A model generated the notes under the pieces. It did no database searches and was not told the origin of the DNA. It saw only the letters and a list, made by a program, of their open reading frames with translations. A program made the position numbers and the translations under genes. This document shows, piece after piece, positions 9,121 to 18,384 of a stretch of 64,000 nucleotides of DNA (positions within the stretch are counted from its first letter, which is position 1; the number at the start of each line of letters is the position of its first letter). Origin of the DNA: Acinetobacter bereziniae LMG 1003 = CIP 70.12 (GTDB lineage Bacteria; Pseudomonadota; Gammaproteobacteria; Pseudomonadales; Moraxellaceae); NCBI RefSeq assembly GCF_000368925.1, contig NZ_KB849756.1, positions 757,429-821,428 of the forward strand. Direction: 5' to 3'.

Positions 9121-9852
9121 TTAAGGCAATTTAATATTGCGCTCTACACGACCACCATAATCATTGATTGTGGTGAAAGTCATTTTTGCGACATTCGAAC
9201 CTTTTAAGTTCACAGTTCCATCAGAAAACGGTTTCAACATTAAACCTTCAGCAAGTAAATCAACGCGTTTACCTGACTGATCTTGCATAATCGAAGTCAA
9301 GGTAATATAAAATGGCGTCGGGTTTTTAATTGCCAACTGTGTCCCATTACTGCTCCATTGCAACTTTTCAGGTGCTAAAGCAGCATCTTCTTTAATTCCG
9401 CTCGGACGATAGAAAAACTTAATACGTGAACGAATCGCGAGTTGTAAAAAGTTCTCTGGCACAACATTTTGATCTTTAGCGGAAGGCTTCGGTGGAATAT
9501 CCAAAATATTCAACCAAAACAACGTTTCTTGAGTTTTACTTAATTCATTTGCTTTAGGCATACTGCTAATACGTAAAGACTGTCCTTTTTTTGCTTCTAC
9601 CCGTGAAATTGGTGGTGCAATCATAAAAGGTGCTTTTGATTGATCAGGTGTAGATTTAGCATCACCCTCATCAATCCATGCTTGAACCAATGCAGGATTA
9701 TTTCCGTTATTACTCACTTGTAAGGTAATTTCACGTGAATCAGATGGATAAATCACACGTGTACCATGAATAATGATTTCAGCATTTGCTGCACCAAACG
9801 GAATTAAAAGTGCCAGTAAACCTTTTTTAAAAAAGGAATGATTCAAGAACAT
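9121..9852 (-). CDS. Periplasmic fimbrial chaperone (PapD family)
   Basis: 243 residues with a signal peptide ending at GAANA|EIII. The mature start IIIHGTRVIYPSDSREITLQV is the PapD-family G1/A1-strand region. Later motifs are QAWIDEG, PFMIAPPISRVEAKKGQSLRI and ETLFWLNILDIPPKP, the last being the chaperone signature. It folds fimbrial subunits in the periplasm and caps them by donor-strand complementation before handing them to the usher. The short loop between the F1 and G1 strands suggests the FGS type. It lies between pilin and usher, and is separated from the pilin gene by a hairpin. Confidence 0.92.
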   Translation of the reverse strand: MFLNHSFFKKGLLALLIPFGAANAEIIIHGTRVIYPSDSREITLQVSNNGNNPALVQAWIDEGDAKSTPDQSKAPFMIAPPISRVEAKKGQSLRISSMPKANELSKTQETLFWLNILDIPPKPSAKDQNVVPENFLQLAIRSRIKFFYRPSGIKEDAALAPEKLQWSSNGTQLAIKNPTPFYITLTSIMQDQSGKRVDLLAEGLMLKPFSDGTVNLKGSNVAKMTFTTINDYGGRVERNIKLP

Positions 9853-9882
9853 AACGATTATCTCTACCTAAAATAAAGTAAA

Positions 9883-9913
9883 AGAGCTAAGTGGGCTAAC
9901 CCACTTTAGCTCT
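9883..9913 (-). terminator. Hairpin between pilin and chaperone genes, probable partial terminator
   Basis: On the minus strand AGAGCTAAAGTGGG pairs with CCCACTTAGCTCT (one bulged base), with a short loop and then TTTTACTTTATTTTAG. Its place just past the major pilin gene and before the assembly genes suggests partial termination or 3'-end protection. Either would make pilin mRNA more abundant than usher and chaperone mRNA. The hairpin is seen; the function is inferred. Confidence 0.65.
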
Positions 9914-9930
9914 GCACAATTCAATAAAAA

Positions 9931-10470
9931 TTATTGATAGATAATAGTATATTGAACTGAAGTTGTAACTTTACCAGCAGCAGCAGCGTCAGTTGCATAG
10001 TATTCAGCATAGTAGTTAAGATCAGCTGAACCTTTATCAGCAACGTCTACCCATTGAGAGTTCGTTTGCGCACCAGAAGCACCAGCAGCAAGTACTGGAA
10101 TGAATTGGTTGTTAGAACCTAAAAGTTGAACTTGAACGTTTTTAGCACCGTTTGCAGTTGCATTTTGGTTGTTTAAACGACCAGTACCGAAGTCAACAGT
10201 TGAACCTGGTTCGAAGTAAGTTGCAACTTTACCTTCTGAACAGTTTGCTAAGTTGATTGTGAAAGGAGTACGACCAGCAACATTACCAGTTTTAGCAAGT
10301 GTTTGCTTAGATACAGTTGGAAGGCTTACTGTAAAGTCTTTACCTTGTGGTGTAACGATGTCACAAGTTTTATCAGTAACTAAACCGTTAATTGTAATTG
10401 TACCATCTGCTGCAAAAGCACTAGAAACCCCTAAAACTGCAACTGATGCCGCTAAAAAAATCTTTTTCAT
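9931..10470 (-). CDS. Major fimbrial subunit (type 1 pilin family)
   Basis: 179-residue pilin. The signal peptide MKKIFLAASVAVLGVSSAFA is followed by mature ADGTITINGLVTDKTCDI, with the conserved Cys pair (KTCDI and NLANCSEG) and the C-terminal beta-zipper SVQYTIIYQ with the penultimate Tyr typical of FimA/PapA-type pilins. It forms the fibre shaft. The start at 10470 (MKKIF) is preferred over the in-frame TTG at 10488 because it begins a standard signal peptide. It is the first gene of the operon, and an AT-rich promoter region lies upstream. Confidence 0.92.
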   Translation of the reverse strand: MKKIFLAASVAVLGVSSAFAADGTITINGLVTDKTCDIVTPQGKDFTVSLPTVSKQTLAKTGNVAGRTPFTINLANCSEGKVATYFEPGSTVDFGTGRLNNQNATANGAKNVQVQLLGSNNQFIPVLAAGASGAQTNSQWVDVADKGSADLNYYAEYYATDAAAAGKVTTSVQYTIIYQ

Positions 10471-11102
10471 ACCAAGTGTCCTATACAAACAAAAATGATT
10501 AGTGTTGGTCGATGTGTATTATGCACACTCAGACAAAAATGTAAACAATGTCACACTTTTTAAAGAAAGAGATACGATTCCTAGCAAAACTATCAATTTT
10601 TGAGATCAATTATTTATTTATATTTTTTAATATCTTAAATAATCATTAAATTGATTTTTCAGTTTTAATTAAATTATTATTTTTTTGTAACTGAGCTGTA
10701 AACAAGCATAATTCAAGTGATTTTGACTTTAGATTGAAGTTTTAATAAACAAGTTAAAAAGCTCAATGAATTGAATAGATTACTTATTAATGTATAAAAA
10801 TCATGCTATTTCTTAGCAAATAACTGAATGCCCCAATATGAACAAAAAATAAACAAAGCATACATTAATACTTCCTTTTTATTGTATTACGAGCCGCAAA
10901 ATTGAGATCAAATATTGTGTGTTTTTATCAATGAAATTTAATATATTAAATAATGCACTTAAAAATCAGACTAAAAATTAAATTAAAAATAATTTCAAAT
11001 ACTTAAATTAAATTTTAGATGAGATTATTCTTCTCCTTACTACATCAACCGAGCAAAAAATAGAGACATCACTGCCTCTATTTTAAATTCATGTCGATTT
11101 GA
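10471..11102. other. Non-coding upstream region of the pilin operon
   Basis: About 630 very AT-rich bases with no convincing reading frame. It should hold the pilin promoter at its left end. No operator or RNA gene could be identified by eye. Long A/T runs would suit H-NS-type silencing (inference). Confidence 0.5.
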
Positions 11103-11933
11103 TTAAGCACGAATAAATGCTAAAAGATCTGGATTGATCACATCAGCATTAATGGTCAACATGCCATGTGAGTAACCTTCATAGGTTTTTAATGTACCAT
11201 TTTGAACCAGTTTCGCAGAAAGAACACCTGAGTTTTCATAGGGTACGATCTGATCATCATCGCCATGCATGACCAAAACTGGCACTGAAATTTTTTTAAG
11301 GTCTTCCGTAAAGTCTGTTTGGGAAAAAGCCACGATGCCATCATAGTGTGCTTTTGCACCTCCCATCATACCTTGACGCCACCAATTTAAAATCACAGGC
11401 TCTAACCTTTTGCTATTTGGACGATTAAATCCGTAGAAAGGACCGGCTGGTAAATCGTAATAAAACTGCGCACGGTTTTTAAATAACTGACTTTGTAAAT
11501 CATCAAAAACTTCTTTAGCTAAACCGTTTGGATTATTTTCTGTTTTTAACATTAATGGTGGTACTGCACTGACCAAGACGGCTTTAGCAACATTCTCCTC
11601 TCCATGTCGAGCAATATAGTGTGCAACCTCTCCACCGCCAGTCGAATGTCCGATATGCACAGCATTTTTAATTCGCAAATGCTTAACAACTTCTGCGACA
11701 TCATCCGCATAATGATCCATATCATGCCCATCCCAAACCTGACTTGATCGCCCATGTCCTCGACGGTCATGGGCAACGACTCGGAAGCCTTCATTTAAAA
11801 AGAACAATAATTGTGCATCCCAATCATCCGAGCTAAGCGGCCATCCGTGATGAAAAAACAAAACTTGTGCATCTTTCGGTCCCCAATCTTTATAGAAAAT
11901 TTCCACACCATCTTTTGTTGTAACATATGCCAT
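11103..11933 (-). CDS. Alpha/beta hydrolase, non-haem chloroperoxidase/arylesterase type
   Basis: 276-residue single-domain alpha/beta hydrolase. The N-terminal MAYVTTKDGVEIFYKDWG, the oxyanion motif HHGWPLSSDDWD, RVVAHDRRGHGRS, the nucleophile elbow GHSTGGGEV (Ser about 98), the acid-strand VLVMHGDDDQIVP and the histidine GYSHGM complete the catalytic triad. This pattern is typical of cofactor-free haloperoxidases/arylesterases, which act as esterases or perhydrolases in the cytoplasm. The start at 11933 has GGGAGA upstream. It stands alone between long intergenic gaps, so no pathway can be assigned. Confidence 0.88.
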   Translation of the reverse strand: MAYVTTKDGVEIFYKDWGPKDAQVLFFHHGWPLSSDDWDAQLLFFLNEGFRVVAHDRRGHGRSSQVWDGHDMDHYADDVAEVVKHLRIKNAVHIGHSTGGGEVAHYIARHGEENVAKAVLVSAVPPLMLKTENNPNGLAKEVFDDLQSQLFKNRAQFYYDLPAGPFYGFNRPNSKRLEPVILNWWRQGMMGGAKAHYDGIVAFSQTDFTEDLKKISVPVLVMHGDDDQIVPYENSGVLSAKLVQNGTLKTYEGYSHGMLTINADVINPDLLAFIRA

Positions 11934-12351
11934 GCTTATTTCTCCCGTTTGAGATTTACATTTCAATTGTTGATCTATGTTTTAATCAATGCGTACAAAT
12001 CCCATTCCCATTGGAAATGAATTGTTGGATTACATTTCAATACTAAGATTAAAGTAAACTTGATGGTCAACACTTTTAGTTATCGCCTGATAGTAAAAAT
12101 GTAAATCAAAAAATCAGTTGAAAATAACGGTTTTATGTTTGAGCCTTGATCGCTATCAATTTATTTTTAAATTTCAGTTTTAAAAAAGGTCTCCATCTTA
12201 CAATCTTGCAACATGCTTCCCAAGCATATTTATTTTTTATATTTTTCGACTTGACCTTAAAGTCCACTTCAAACTTATAGTGATTACATCAAGCTCTAAG
12301 CCACTCAATCCATATGGTTTAGTCCTGCTTCCCATGTAAAGGTTAACTAAA
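11934..12351. other. Intergenic region, no gene seen
   Basis: About 420 bases between the hydrolase (transcribed left) and the decarboxylase-like gene (transcribed right). It should contain both promoters. A ribosome site (AAAGGTTAACTAAA) precedes the ATG at 12352. No repeats or RNA structures stood out. Confidence 0.4.
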
Positions 12352-13257
12352 ATGAATACTGATAAGCAGTTTACTGAAGTTGAATTTGGACAATATAAGG
12401 TCAAAGTCCCATCAGGTGGATATTATGATCGCTTTAGGATGAATCCCGATTTGGATCAAGTCGCTTAAGACGCTACTGTTGGAAATATCGATTTTTTTCG
12501 AAAAATTCCTAAGAAGCAAATAGCATCAAGAGTCGGACTGGTTTGGGCGCCGAATTTCTATTATAAGAGTTCTAATGTTCAACTTTTAATGTTGGCACCC
12601 ATTCAACAACTCAGAAACAAACTTCCACAACCATTAGAGCCACTGCAAGCATTCCCTGGTTATGGCTTAGTGGCACTGACATTTTTCCATTATGATGTTT
12701 GTGATAATGACCCATATAACGAAGTTTCAGTCGCAATTGTTGTACGCCAACCACAAGCAAAAGGTTCACATGCCTTAGAATTATTCCGTTCCATGCGTCA
12801 ACGCCATTTCTATGCTCATGTTGTCGCGCTCCCTGTAGATACTGAAATTGCACGTATCAGAGGAGTACATGGCTATCAACTTCCTAAATGGCTGACTGAA
12901 ATTCATGTCAATATCAATACATCGACAATCCATGCATATCTCACAGATACTATAGGTCAACCAGATCTTAGTTTAACGACAACAACACCGAAATTAAAGA
13001 AACTAAAACCAGAATCTCGAATCAGTAAAACAACGATGTTGCATCAAGTTGATCATCAATGGCAGCAAACTCAGGTTTTGACCAACACACTTTCATTCAC
13101 TCAAAAACTCTTGCCAAAACATGTTAAATTGATTCGTCATGGCGGACCACTAAGTCAGTTATTAAATGAATTAGATGCATCCACCATCTTACGCTTAGAT
13201 GTTGTTGAGGATGCACAAGTGGTGCTGCATTTGCCAACTCAAGTCAATTTGAAATGA
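12352..13257 (+). pseudogene. Acetoacetate decarboxylase-like gene with an in-frame stop at codon 39
   Basis: One continuous frame runs from the ATG at 12352 to 13257 (about 300 codons) except for a single TAA at 12466-12468. Before the stop it reads MNTDKQFTEVEFGQYKV...; after it, ATVGNIDFFRKIPKKQI... leads directly into the long open part (Met at 12589). The C-terminal part carries GVHGYQLPKWLTEIHVN, which resembles the acetoacetate decarboxylase segment with the Schiff-base Lys (WGFPKKL in the classical enzyme). Family members are about 250-300 residues, so the whole frame is the ancestral gene. A CAA or GAA to TAA change would explain the stop. Expression could only restart internally, which would lose the N-terminal strands. 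The family call is moderately sure; the stop is read directly. Confidence 0.72.
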
Positions 13258-13382
13258 GTTTTTCTACAATGTAAATATAATTTAATTTTCACCCAAAATA
13301 TCCATGCACTGAGCGCATTTTCGAACTAGGCGGCTGATCATCTATCTATTACAATACCCGTTTTTAGTCAGCGCATTGTATT

Positions 13383-14741
13383 TTGAACCAATCTTCTCCC
13401 CAATTAAAACGTGGACTTAAAAATCGTCATATCCAATTGATCGCTATGGGCGGCGCTGTGGGTACTGGACTATTTTTAGGTTCTGCACAAGTCATCCAAT
13501 CTGCTGGACCTTCGATTATTTTGGGCTATGCCATCGTGGGTTTGATTGCATTTTTAATTATGCGTCAAATGGGGGAAATGATTGTAGAAGAACCAGTGGC
13601 TGGTTCTTTTAGTTATTTTTCACAGAAATATTTGGGAAGATTTCCAGGCTTTTTATCTGGCTGGAATTATTGGGTCGTCTATATTTTAGTCGCGATGACT
13701 GAACTCACCGCAATCGCCAAATACATCCATTATTGGTGGCCACATATACCTGCATGGGTATCCACTCTATTTTTCTTTATCGTGGTTACAGGCTTTAATT
13801 TAGGCAATGTTAAGTTTTATGGTGAATCTGAATTTTGGTTAGCCATTATCAAAGTGACTGCAGTCATTTCAATGATTGTGTTTGGATTATACTTATTACT
13901 TACAGCAGGCGCAGATTCAACAGCAAGTTTTAATAACCTATGGCAACACGGCGGGTTTTTCCCGCATGGATTTTCAGGGTTATTTTATATGCTTGCCTTT
14001 TTAATGTTTGCCTTTGGTGGTATTGAATTGATTGGTATGACTGCTGCTGAAGCAGAAAATCCTGAGAAAAGTATTCCTAAAGCCATCAATCAAGTCATTT
14101 TTAGAATCCTAATCTTCTATATCGCTTCTCTTGCCATCATCATGTCTTTAATTCCATGGAATCAACTTGATTTGGGTGGTTTGGACAAAAGTCCATTTGT
14201 GATGATTTTTAGTCACCTTGGTATTGAATGGGCAGCTCATCTGCTCAATTTTATTATTTTGACCGCGGCACTTTCTGTTTATAACAGTGGTATGTACGCC
14301 AATAGCCGTATGCTCCACGGACTTGCTATTCAAGGCAATGCACCTACGATTTTTGCCAAAGTAACGCAACAAGGCGTACCCGTGCCTGCGGTGGTATTCT
14401 CTTCTGTCCTTATTTTTGGTTGCGTTTTGCTGAATTATTTTATACCAGAACAAGCATTGAGCCATCTTATGTATATGGCTGTTGCTGCATTGGTTTTAAA
14501 TTGGGCAATTATCAGTTTTACCCATTTAAAGTTTAAAAAAATAGCTCAGATAGAAGGTACTCAGACTAAATTCCCTGCGTTATTTTCGCCTTTCAGTAAT
14601 TATCTCGTCCTGACTTTTATCGTGATGATTTTATATATCATGTGGACACAAGGCTTTAAAGAGTCCGTCATTTTAATTCCAATCTGGATTTGCCTTATGT
14701 TTGGATTATTTAAAATAATGACTTGGAATAAATCAAACTAA
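13383..14741 (+). CDS. APC-family amino acid permease (ProY/CycA/AnsP-like)
   Basis: 452-residue inner-membrane transporter with about 12 hydrophobic helices. The start LKRGLKNRHIQLIAMGG, followed by AVGTGLFLGSAQVIQSAGPS, is the amino-acid transporter (AAT) signature. FGESEFWLAIIKVTAV, GGIELIGMTAAEAENPEKSIP and NSGMYANSRML are also conserved. A TTG start at 13383 is the only reasonable initiation codon, because an in-frame TAG lies 18 bases upstream; the ribosome site is poor, so expression may be low. Substrates of this group include proline, D-alanine/glycine and asparagine; which one applies is not known. Pieces of a close copy of its 3' end occur at 16413 and 18600. Confidence 0.87.
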   Translation: MNQSSPQLKRGLKNRHIQLIAMGGAVGTGLFLGSAQVIQSAGPSIILGYAIVGLIAFLIMRQMGEMIVEEPVAGSFSYFSQKYLGRFPGFLSGWNYWVVYILVAMTELTAIAKYIHYWWPHIPAWVSTLFFFIVVTGFNLGNVKFYGESEFWLAIIKVTAVISMIVFGLYLLLTAGADSTASFNNLWQHGGFFPHGFSGLFYMLAFLMFAFGGIELIGMTAAEAENPEKSIPKAINQVIFRILIFYIASLAIIMSLIPWNQLDLGGLDKSPFVMIFSHLGIEWAAHLLNFIILTAALSVYNSGMYANSRMLHGLAIQGNAPTIFAKVTQQGVPVPAVVFSSVLIFGCVLLNYFIPEQALSHLMYMAVAALVLNWAIISFTHLKFKKIAQIEGTQTKFPALFSPFSNYLVLTFIVMILYIMWTQGFKESVILIPIWICLMFGLFKIMTWNKSN

Positions 14742-14773
14742 TTTAAAACAGGCTTATGAGGAAAAATAAGCCT
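14724..14773 (+). repeat. 50-bp direct repeat, copy 1 (permease 3' end plus terminator arm)
   Basis: The last six codons of the permease, its stop and the following hairpin arm recur base for base at 16413-16462. The pair brackets the serine hydrolase gene. Confidence 0.85.
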
Positions 14774-14778
14774 TGTTT
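14746..14778. terminator. Bidirectional terminator between the permease and serine hydrolase genes
   Basis: The inverted repeat has a perfect GGCTTAT / ATAAGCC core that extends with one bulge to AAACA/TGTTT. It lies directly after the permease stop, and the convergent serine hydrolase ends about 130 bases further on. Confidence 0.65.
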
Positions 14779-14908
14779 ATGATTAATATAGGTTTCGCTT
14801 TAAAATTGCACAAGTAAGTGTTTATCCAAGAAGGATTTTTATCACACTTCGCTATTTTTATTGTTCAATTATAGCATTAAACATGTGACTCAAACTCTGA
14901 TTACAATG

Positions 14909-16069
14909 CTAAAAGCATATACGCACTGAATTACATAAAATATTAACGATATCACTTTTAAGCATCGTGAATTCAAATACCTTATGCTGATCTGGCAAAA
15001 TCATATCTGTAATTGGTTGGGCTAAATATAAGCCATTTTCACTATTGGTCAAAAATACAAACCCATCACCCGTTTGTACAGAAGCAAAAACAAAAGATCG
15101 ATAGCCGGGATTATTTCCCCAATGCCATATATAAGTGTTTTTCTGTTTTTTTTCGACACCCCATCCTAAGCCCCAACTTAGATTAAGTTTAGGCTCGACC
15201 ATTACAGTTGATTGAGTGATTGCTTGAAGTAATTTGGCATCATTTAATACTGCTTCTAAGAATTTTCCATAATCTTCTGCTGTGGTATATAGAGAAAATG
15301 CAGAAACAGGCTCAGTAAGTTTTATAATGTTTCGTGGCTGAGCATTAGACTTAGTTCCGATGAGAAGCTTTTTCTCAATGTCAGTATTCCAAACAAAACT
15401 GCTATGTACCATACCAAGCCTGTTAAATACTTTATCTTTCATGACTTGATCTAATGGCATACCAGTCACATTTTCAACAGCGCGCTGTAACAGTATAAAA
15501 CCTTCCCCTGAGTACATCCATTTTTCGCCAGGTGTTGCATTAAACTTTAAGGGTCCTGATGCCCAATTCGGTAAACCAGAAGTATGATTTAATACCATCC
15601 GAGCAGTGATCATTTGAAGGCGACGATCAGTGACCAGATCATAAGGTTGTTTTTTCAAAGGATCATGTTGATGCCGATAGCCTTGAACTAAATATTGGGT
15701 TAATGGCGCATCAAGTTCCAATTTACCTTCGTCAACCAATTTCATAACGACATAAGCAAAAACAGGTTTACTGAGTGAAGCTGCTTGAAAAATACTTTCG
15801 GTATCTTGTTTAGACGGTTTGGCACATCCGTTGGCAGAATCCAAGGCAACAATTTTCTTATTCTTTATTACAGCAATCGCGAGATTACATACATTATTTT
15901 TCTTCGAAATTAATGTTAAACTTTCATGAAAGTTTATAGGCTTAGATTTATTTTTTGGCGTATGCACACATCCGATTAGAAGAATTGATGGCATTAATAT
16001 GAAAAATAAAAGCTTAAATTTTCTTGTTAAAAATATAATATATTTTAAAAAATAAATCAAAATCCACAT
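14909..16069 (-). CDS. Serine hydrolase of the beta-lactamase/DD-peptidase (class C-like) family, predicted lipoprotein
   Basis: About 386 residues. The N-terminus is hydrophobic and ends in a lipobox (ILLIG|C), so the protein is probably lipid-anchored. The catalytic domain has the SxxK motif SLSK within QAASLSKPVFAYVVMK, a Tyr motif YSGEG, and a late HWGNNPG segment in place of the KTG box. This is as in esterase-like members of the class C family (EstB, AmpH-like). Likely roles are peptidoglycan-fragment hydrolysis or esterase action; resistance to beta-lactams cannot be claimed. The start is uncertain: ATG 16069 is used, and a TTG at 16102 is possible. The gene is bracketed by 50-bp direct repeats and is AT-rich, which suggests later insertion. 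Confidence 0.8.
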   Translation of the reverse strand: MWILIYFLKYIIFLTRKFKLLFFILMPSILLIGCVHTPKNKSKPINFHESLTLISKKNNVCNLAIAVIKNKKIVALDSANGCAKPSKQDTESIFQAASLSKPVFAYVVMKLVDEGKLELDAPLTQYLVQGYRHQHDPLKKQPYDLVTDRRLQMITARMVLNHTSGLPNWASGPLKFNATPGEKWMYSGEGFILLQRAVENVTGMPLDQVMKDKVFNRLGMVHSSFVWNTDIEKKLLIGTKSNAQPRNIIKLTEPVSAFSLYTTAEDYGKFLEAVLNDAKLLQAITQSTVMVEPKLNLSWGLGWGVEKKQKNTYIWHWGNNPGYRSFVFASVQTGDGFVFLTNSENGLYLAQPITDMILPDQHKVFEFTMLKSDIVNILCNSVRICF

Positions 16070-16102
16070 AAGATATAACAACTCAATTTTTTTAAAACTC
16101 AA

Positions 16103-16412
16103 AAATAACAGTTAAATAATAATTAAGCTATTAATTTTTCACCCAAAGACAATCCTTGCACCAATACAGTCTAAAATATAAAAAGCAAACCTTAATCAAC
16201 CTAATTAAAAATATAAAACTTCAACACAATATACCAAAGCATTAAACGATAATTAGACTTCTTTAAAAATTTCTTTTTCAAAAATATAAATCAACATAAA
16301 AATCTCCTCATCCTAGCCTTCTCCATAAGGAATAAGGAACTTTCAATATCCATATCAGTCCTTCAAAATAAAGATTCTTTACTTATGAAGGAGACCTACT
16401 AGAAATATGATA
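16103..16412. other. AT-rich intergenic stretch, no gene seen
   Basis: No reading frame of note. A 7-bp inverted pair TCCTTCA/TGAAGGA lies near 16350-16390. It forms the upstream region of the serine hydrolase. Confidence 0.4.
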
Positions 16413-16462
16413 TGGAATAAATCAAACTAATTTAAAACAGGCTTATGAGGAAAAATAAGCCT
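16413..16462 (+). repeat. 50-bp direct repeat, copy 2
   Basis: Perfect copy of 14724-14773, including the permease stop codon and the terminator arm, but with no permease sequence in front of it. It marks a duplication or insertion junction. Confidence 0.85.
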
Positions 16463-16466
16463 GTTT
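16435..16466. terminator. Terminator of the metzincin gene (second copy of the permease terminator)
   Basis: Perfect 12-bp stem AAACAGGCTTAT / ATAAGCCTGTTT with an 8-base loop. T-rich sequence follows on both strands. It ends 14 bases before the stop of the leftward protease gene. Confidence 0.75.
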
Positions 16467-16480
16467 GTGTTTTTTACAGT

Positions 16481-18160
16481 TCAATAATTAGCCTCTTTCC
16501 CGACCCAAACCCATAATATAACTGTAATACGTTGATTTAGACGAATATTATCAATTTGATATTTAGATAATATATTCACTCTATTTTTAAACTTAGAAAT
16601 AGCATTACTTATGGTGTAGTCATAATCCATTAAATTATCTGTATATCCCTGATACGATTCAAATAATTCCCCATATTCAAAAATATGCGTTAATCCTAAT
16701 GCATGACCAAGCTCATGGGCATACGTTTCCAAAAAGCCTTGTTCAACACCATCTTTAAAGAAAACAATAGCATTATCAAATTCATCTTGACTAGAAAGTT
16801 CTCCTTTAAAATAGTTTAGACTTGGATAAGCTTTAAAACTTGCACTTCCTGAGATTCCACCCCAGTTATCGTTTCGATTTTCAGGTGGTACAGCTCTCAT
16901 ACGAATCGGTGTGAAAAAAATAAATGTTCTTCTTTCTAAATCACTATATGGCGATCGTAATTCTACCCACATTTTACGCCAATAGAGTTCTTTTAACTCT
17001 CTAATAAACTCTGTATAAATAGCCTCAGTTAGATTAAACTTTTTCTTTCTTTTTAAATTATTTTCCTTAATTTCATTTTCACCAGTTATATTTTCCAAAT
17101 ATTTGATGCCATATTTACTCTTTATCTCATCTTCCCACCATTTTTTTACAAAACTTCGGACTTCTGGATCTGTTTTTGACAATAAATCTAAATCAAAAAG
17201 CTCTCTTTTCACAACCTTAAATACCATCAGAGATTGATTAAAATATCTGTTTTTAAGTTCCCACTCATAGTTTTTGGGTTTTTCTAAAATTTCTCCTTTA
17301 ACTTTAACATCAACTTCAACCATACTAATGACGCTGATCGCAGAATTTTGACCAATATATATCACCCCAACCTCTTTATCCGGACATCCATTTCGTGATG
17401 CGATAACTTTAATGTATTCATTGTTTTTTAATACTGCACCCGAACAACGAATTGTAATTGCATTATTTTTTTTATAACTATATCTATTGGTTTCTACAAT
17501 TTTTTTAACAGTTCCACCATTAACTGTTGTTATGTCTTCACGAGCATCTAGTTTTTTAAATTCTCGTTTTGTGTTGATAAAGCTACTTAAAGGTTCACAT
17601 AAGGGTTTATATTCAATACTATTTTCATTTTCAAATACTGTCTGAGCATTTTGATTATTATTAAATGTTGATAGTGTGATGAACTTACTCGAAGCCTGAA
17701 ACTTTAGAATAGTTCCATTATCTGTCAGAGGTTCTTTTTCATCAATCAGTCCTTGGTCATTTTTGTCAGTAAATTGCTGATGAATTTCTATATCTAAACA
17801 TACACCATCTTTATTTATTTCTTCACTGCCATATATTCCTTTATAATTTGAAGCAAAAAAATAAAGCCAAGATGGGAAATATGAAAAATTATCTTTAAGA
17901 TGATAAGTACTATCCGTATTACTATACATAACTTGATAAAGTGAACTGTAGTTGGGAACGATTAGAACCGTATCTTTTTTCCCTTCAATATTAAGCAAAG
18001 GATAGATATATTCATCACGCACCCAATCAAACCCAAACTCTCCATGATATCGATCAGAAGGTCGACCAATTTCATATGGACGTCTAAAATGGACAGTAAA
18101 ATTTCTTACACAATCTGCGCTTAAAGTCCCTAATTTAGGGCTAGATTCAATTTTACTCAT
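16481..18160 (-). CDS. Large protein with a C-terminal metzincin-type zinc protease domain
   Basis: 559 residues. Near the C-terminus (about residues 470-520) it has HELGHALGLTH, the HExxHxxGxxH zinc motif of metzincins with a catalytic Glu and three zinc His. A Met-turn NLMDY follows about 20 residues later. The N-terminal 400 residues are not recognised; they begin with a charged segment containing RPYEIGRPSDRYHGEFGFDW and contain predicted beta-rich stretches and a Lys/Glu-rich linker (KRKKKFN). No Sec signal peptide is visible, so export would need another route, for example a type VI-type or other one-step system (inference without support in this window). Codon use is more AT-rich than its neighbours. 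The nearby repeats suggest acquisition. Confidence 0.7.
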   Translation of the reverse strand: MSKIESSPKLGTLSADCVRNFTVHFRRPYEIGRPSDRYHGEFGFDWVRDEYIYPLLNIEGKKDTVLIVPNYSSLYQVMYSNTDSTYHLKDNFSYFPSWLYFFASNYKGIYGSEEINKDGVCLDIEIHQQFTDKNDQGLIDEKEPLTDNGTILKFQASSKFITLSTFNNNQNAQTVFENENSIEYKPLCEPLSSFINTKREFKKLDAREDITTVNGGTVKKIVETNRYSYKKNNAITIRCSGAVLKNNEYIKVIASRNGCPDKEVGVIYIGQNSAISVISMVEVDVKVKGEILEKPKNYEWELKNRYFNQSLMVFKVVKRELFDLDLLSKTDPEVRSFVKKWWEDEIKSKYGIKYLENITGENEIKENNLKRKKKFNLTEAIYTEFIRELKELYWRKMWVELRSPYSDLERRTFIFFTPIRMRAVPPENRNDNWGGISGSASFKAYPSLNYFKGELSSQDEFDNAIVFFKDGVEQGFLETYAHELGHALGLTHIFEYGELFESYQGYTDNLMDYDYTISNAISKFKNRVNILSKYQIDNIRLNQRITVILWVWVGKEANY

Positions 18161-18384
18161 GAATTAATCCTTAATTTTTGAATTTTGATGAGTGTTTTTA
18201 AATTTTATTGTTGTGATTCTAAATTAAGATACCGTAAGTGGTAGTTAATAAAAATATTTATAATCTCAACCCTTTAGAAATAAAATTCTAATTTTCATAT
18301 CAAATAATATTAACTGAATAGTGCATAAGCATGATCAATTAGATATATATCACATGAAAGATGCTATTCTTTCATAATCACTGA

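Noticed and set aside
5402..10470. First fimbrial cluster as a second Csu-type pilus
   Set aside because: The pilin and chaperone have the classical PapD/FimA patterns and not the spore-coat-U domain, and the gene order is pilin-chaperone-usher-tip.
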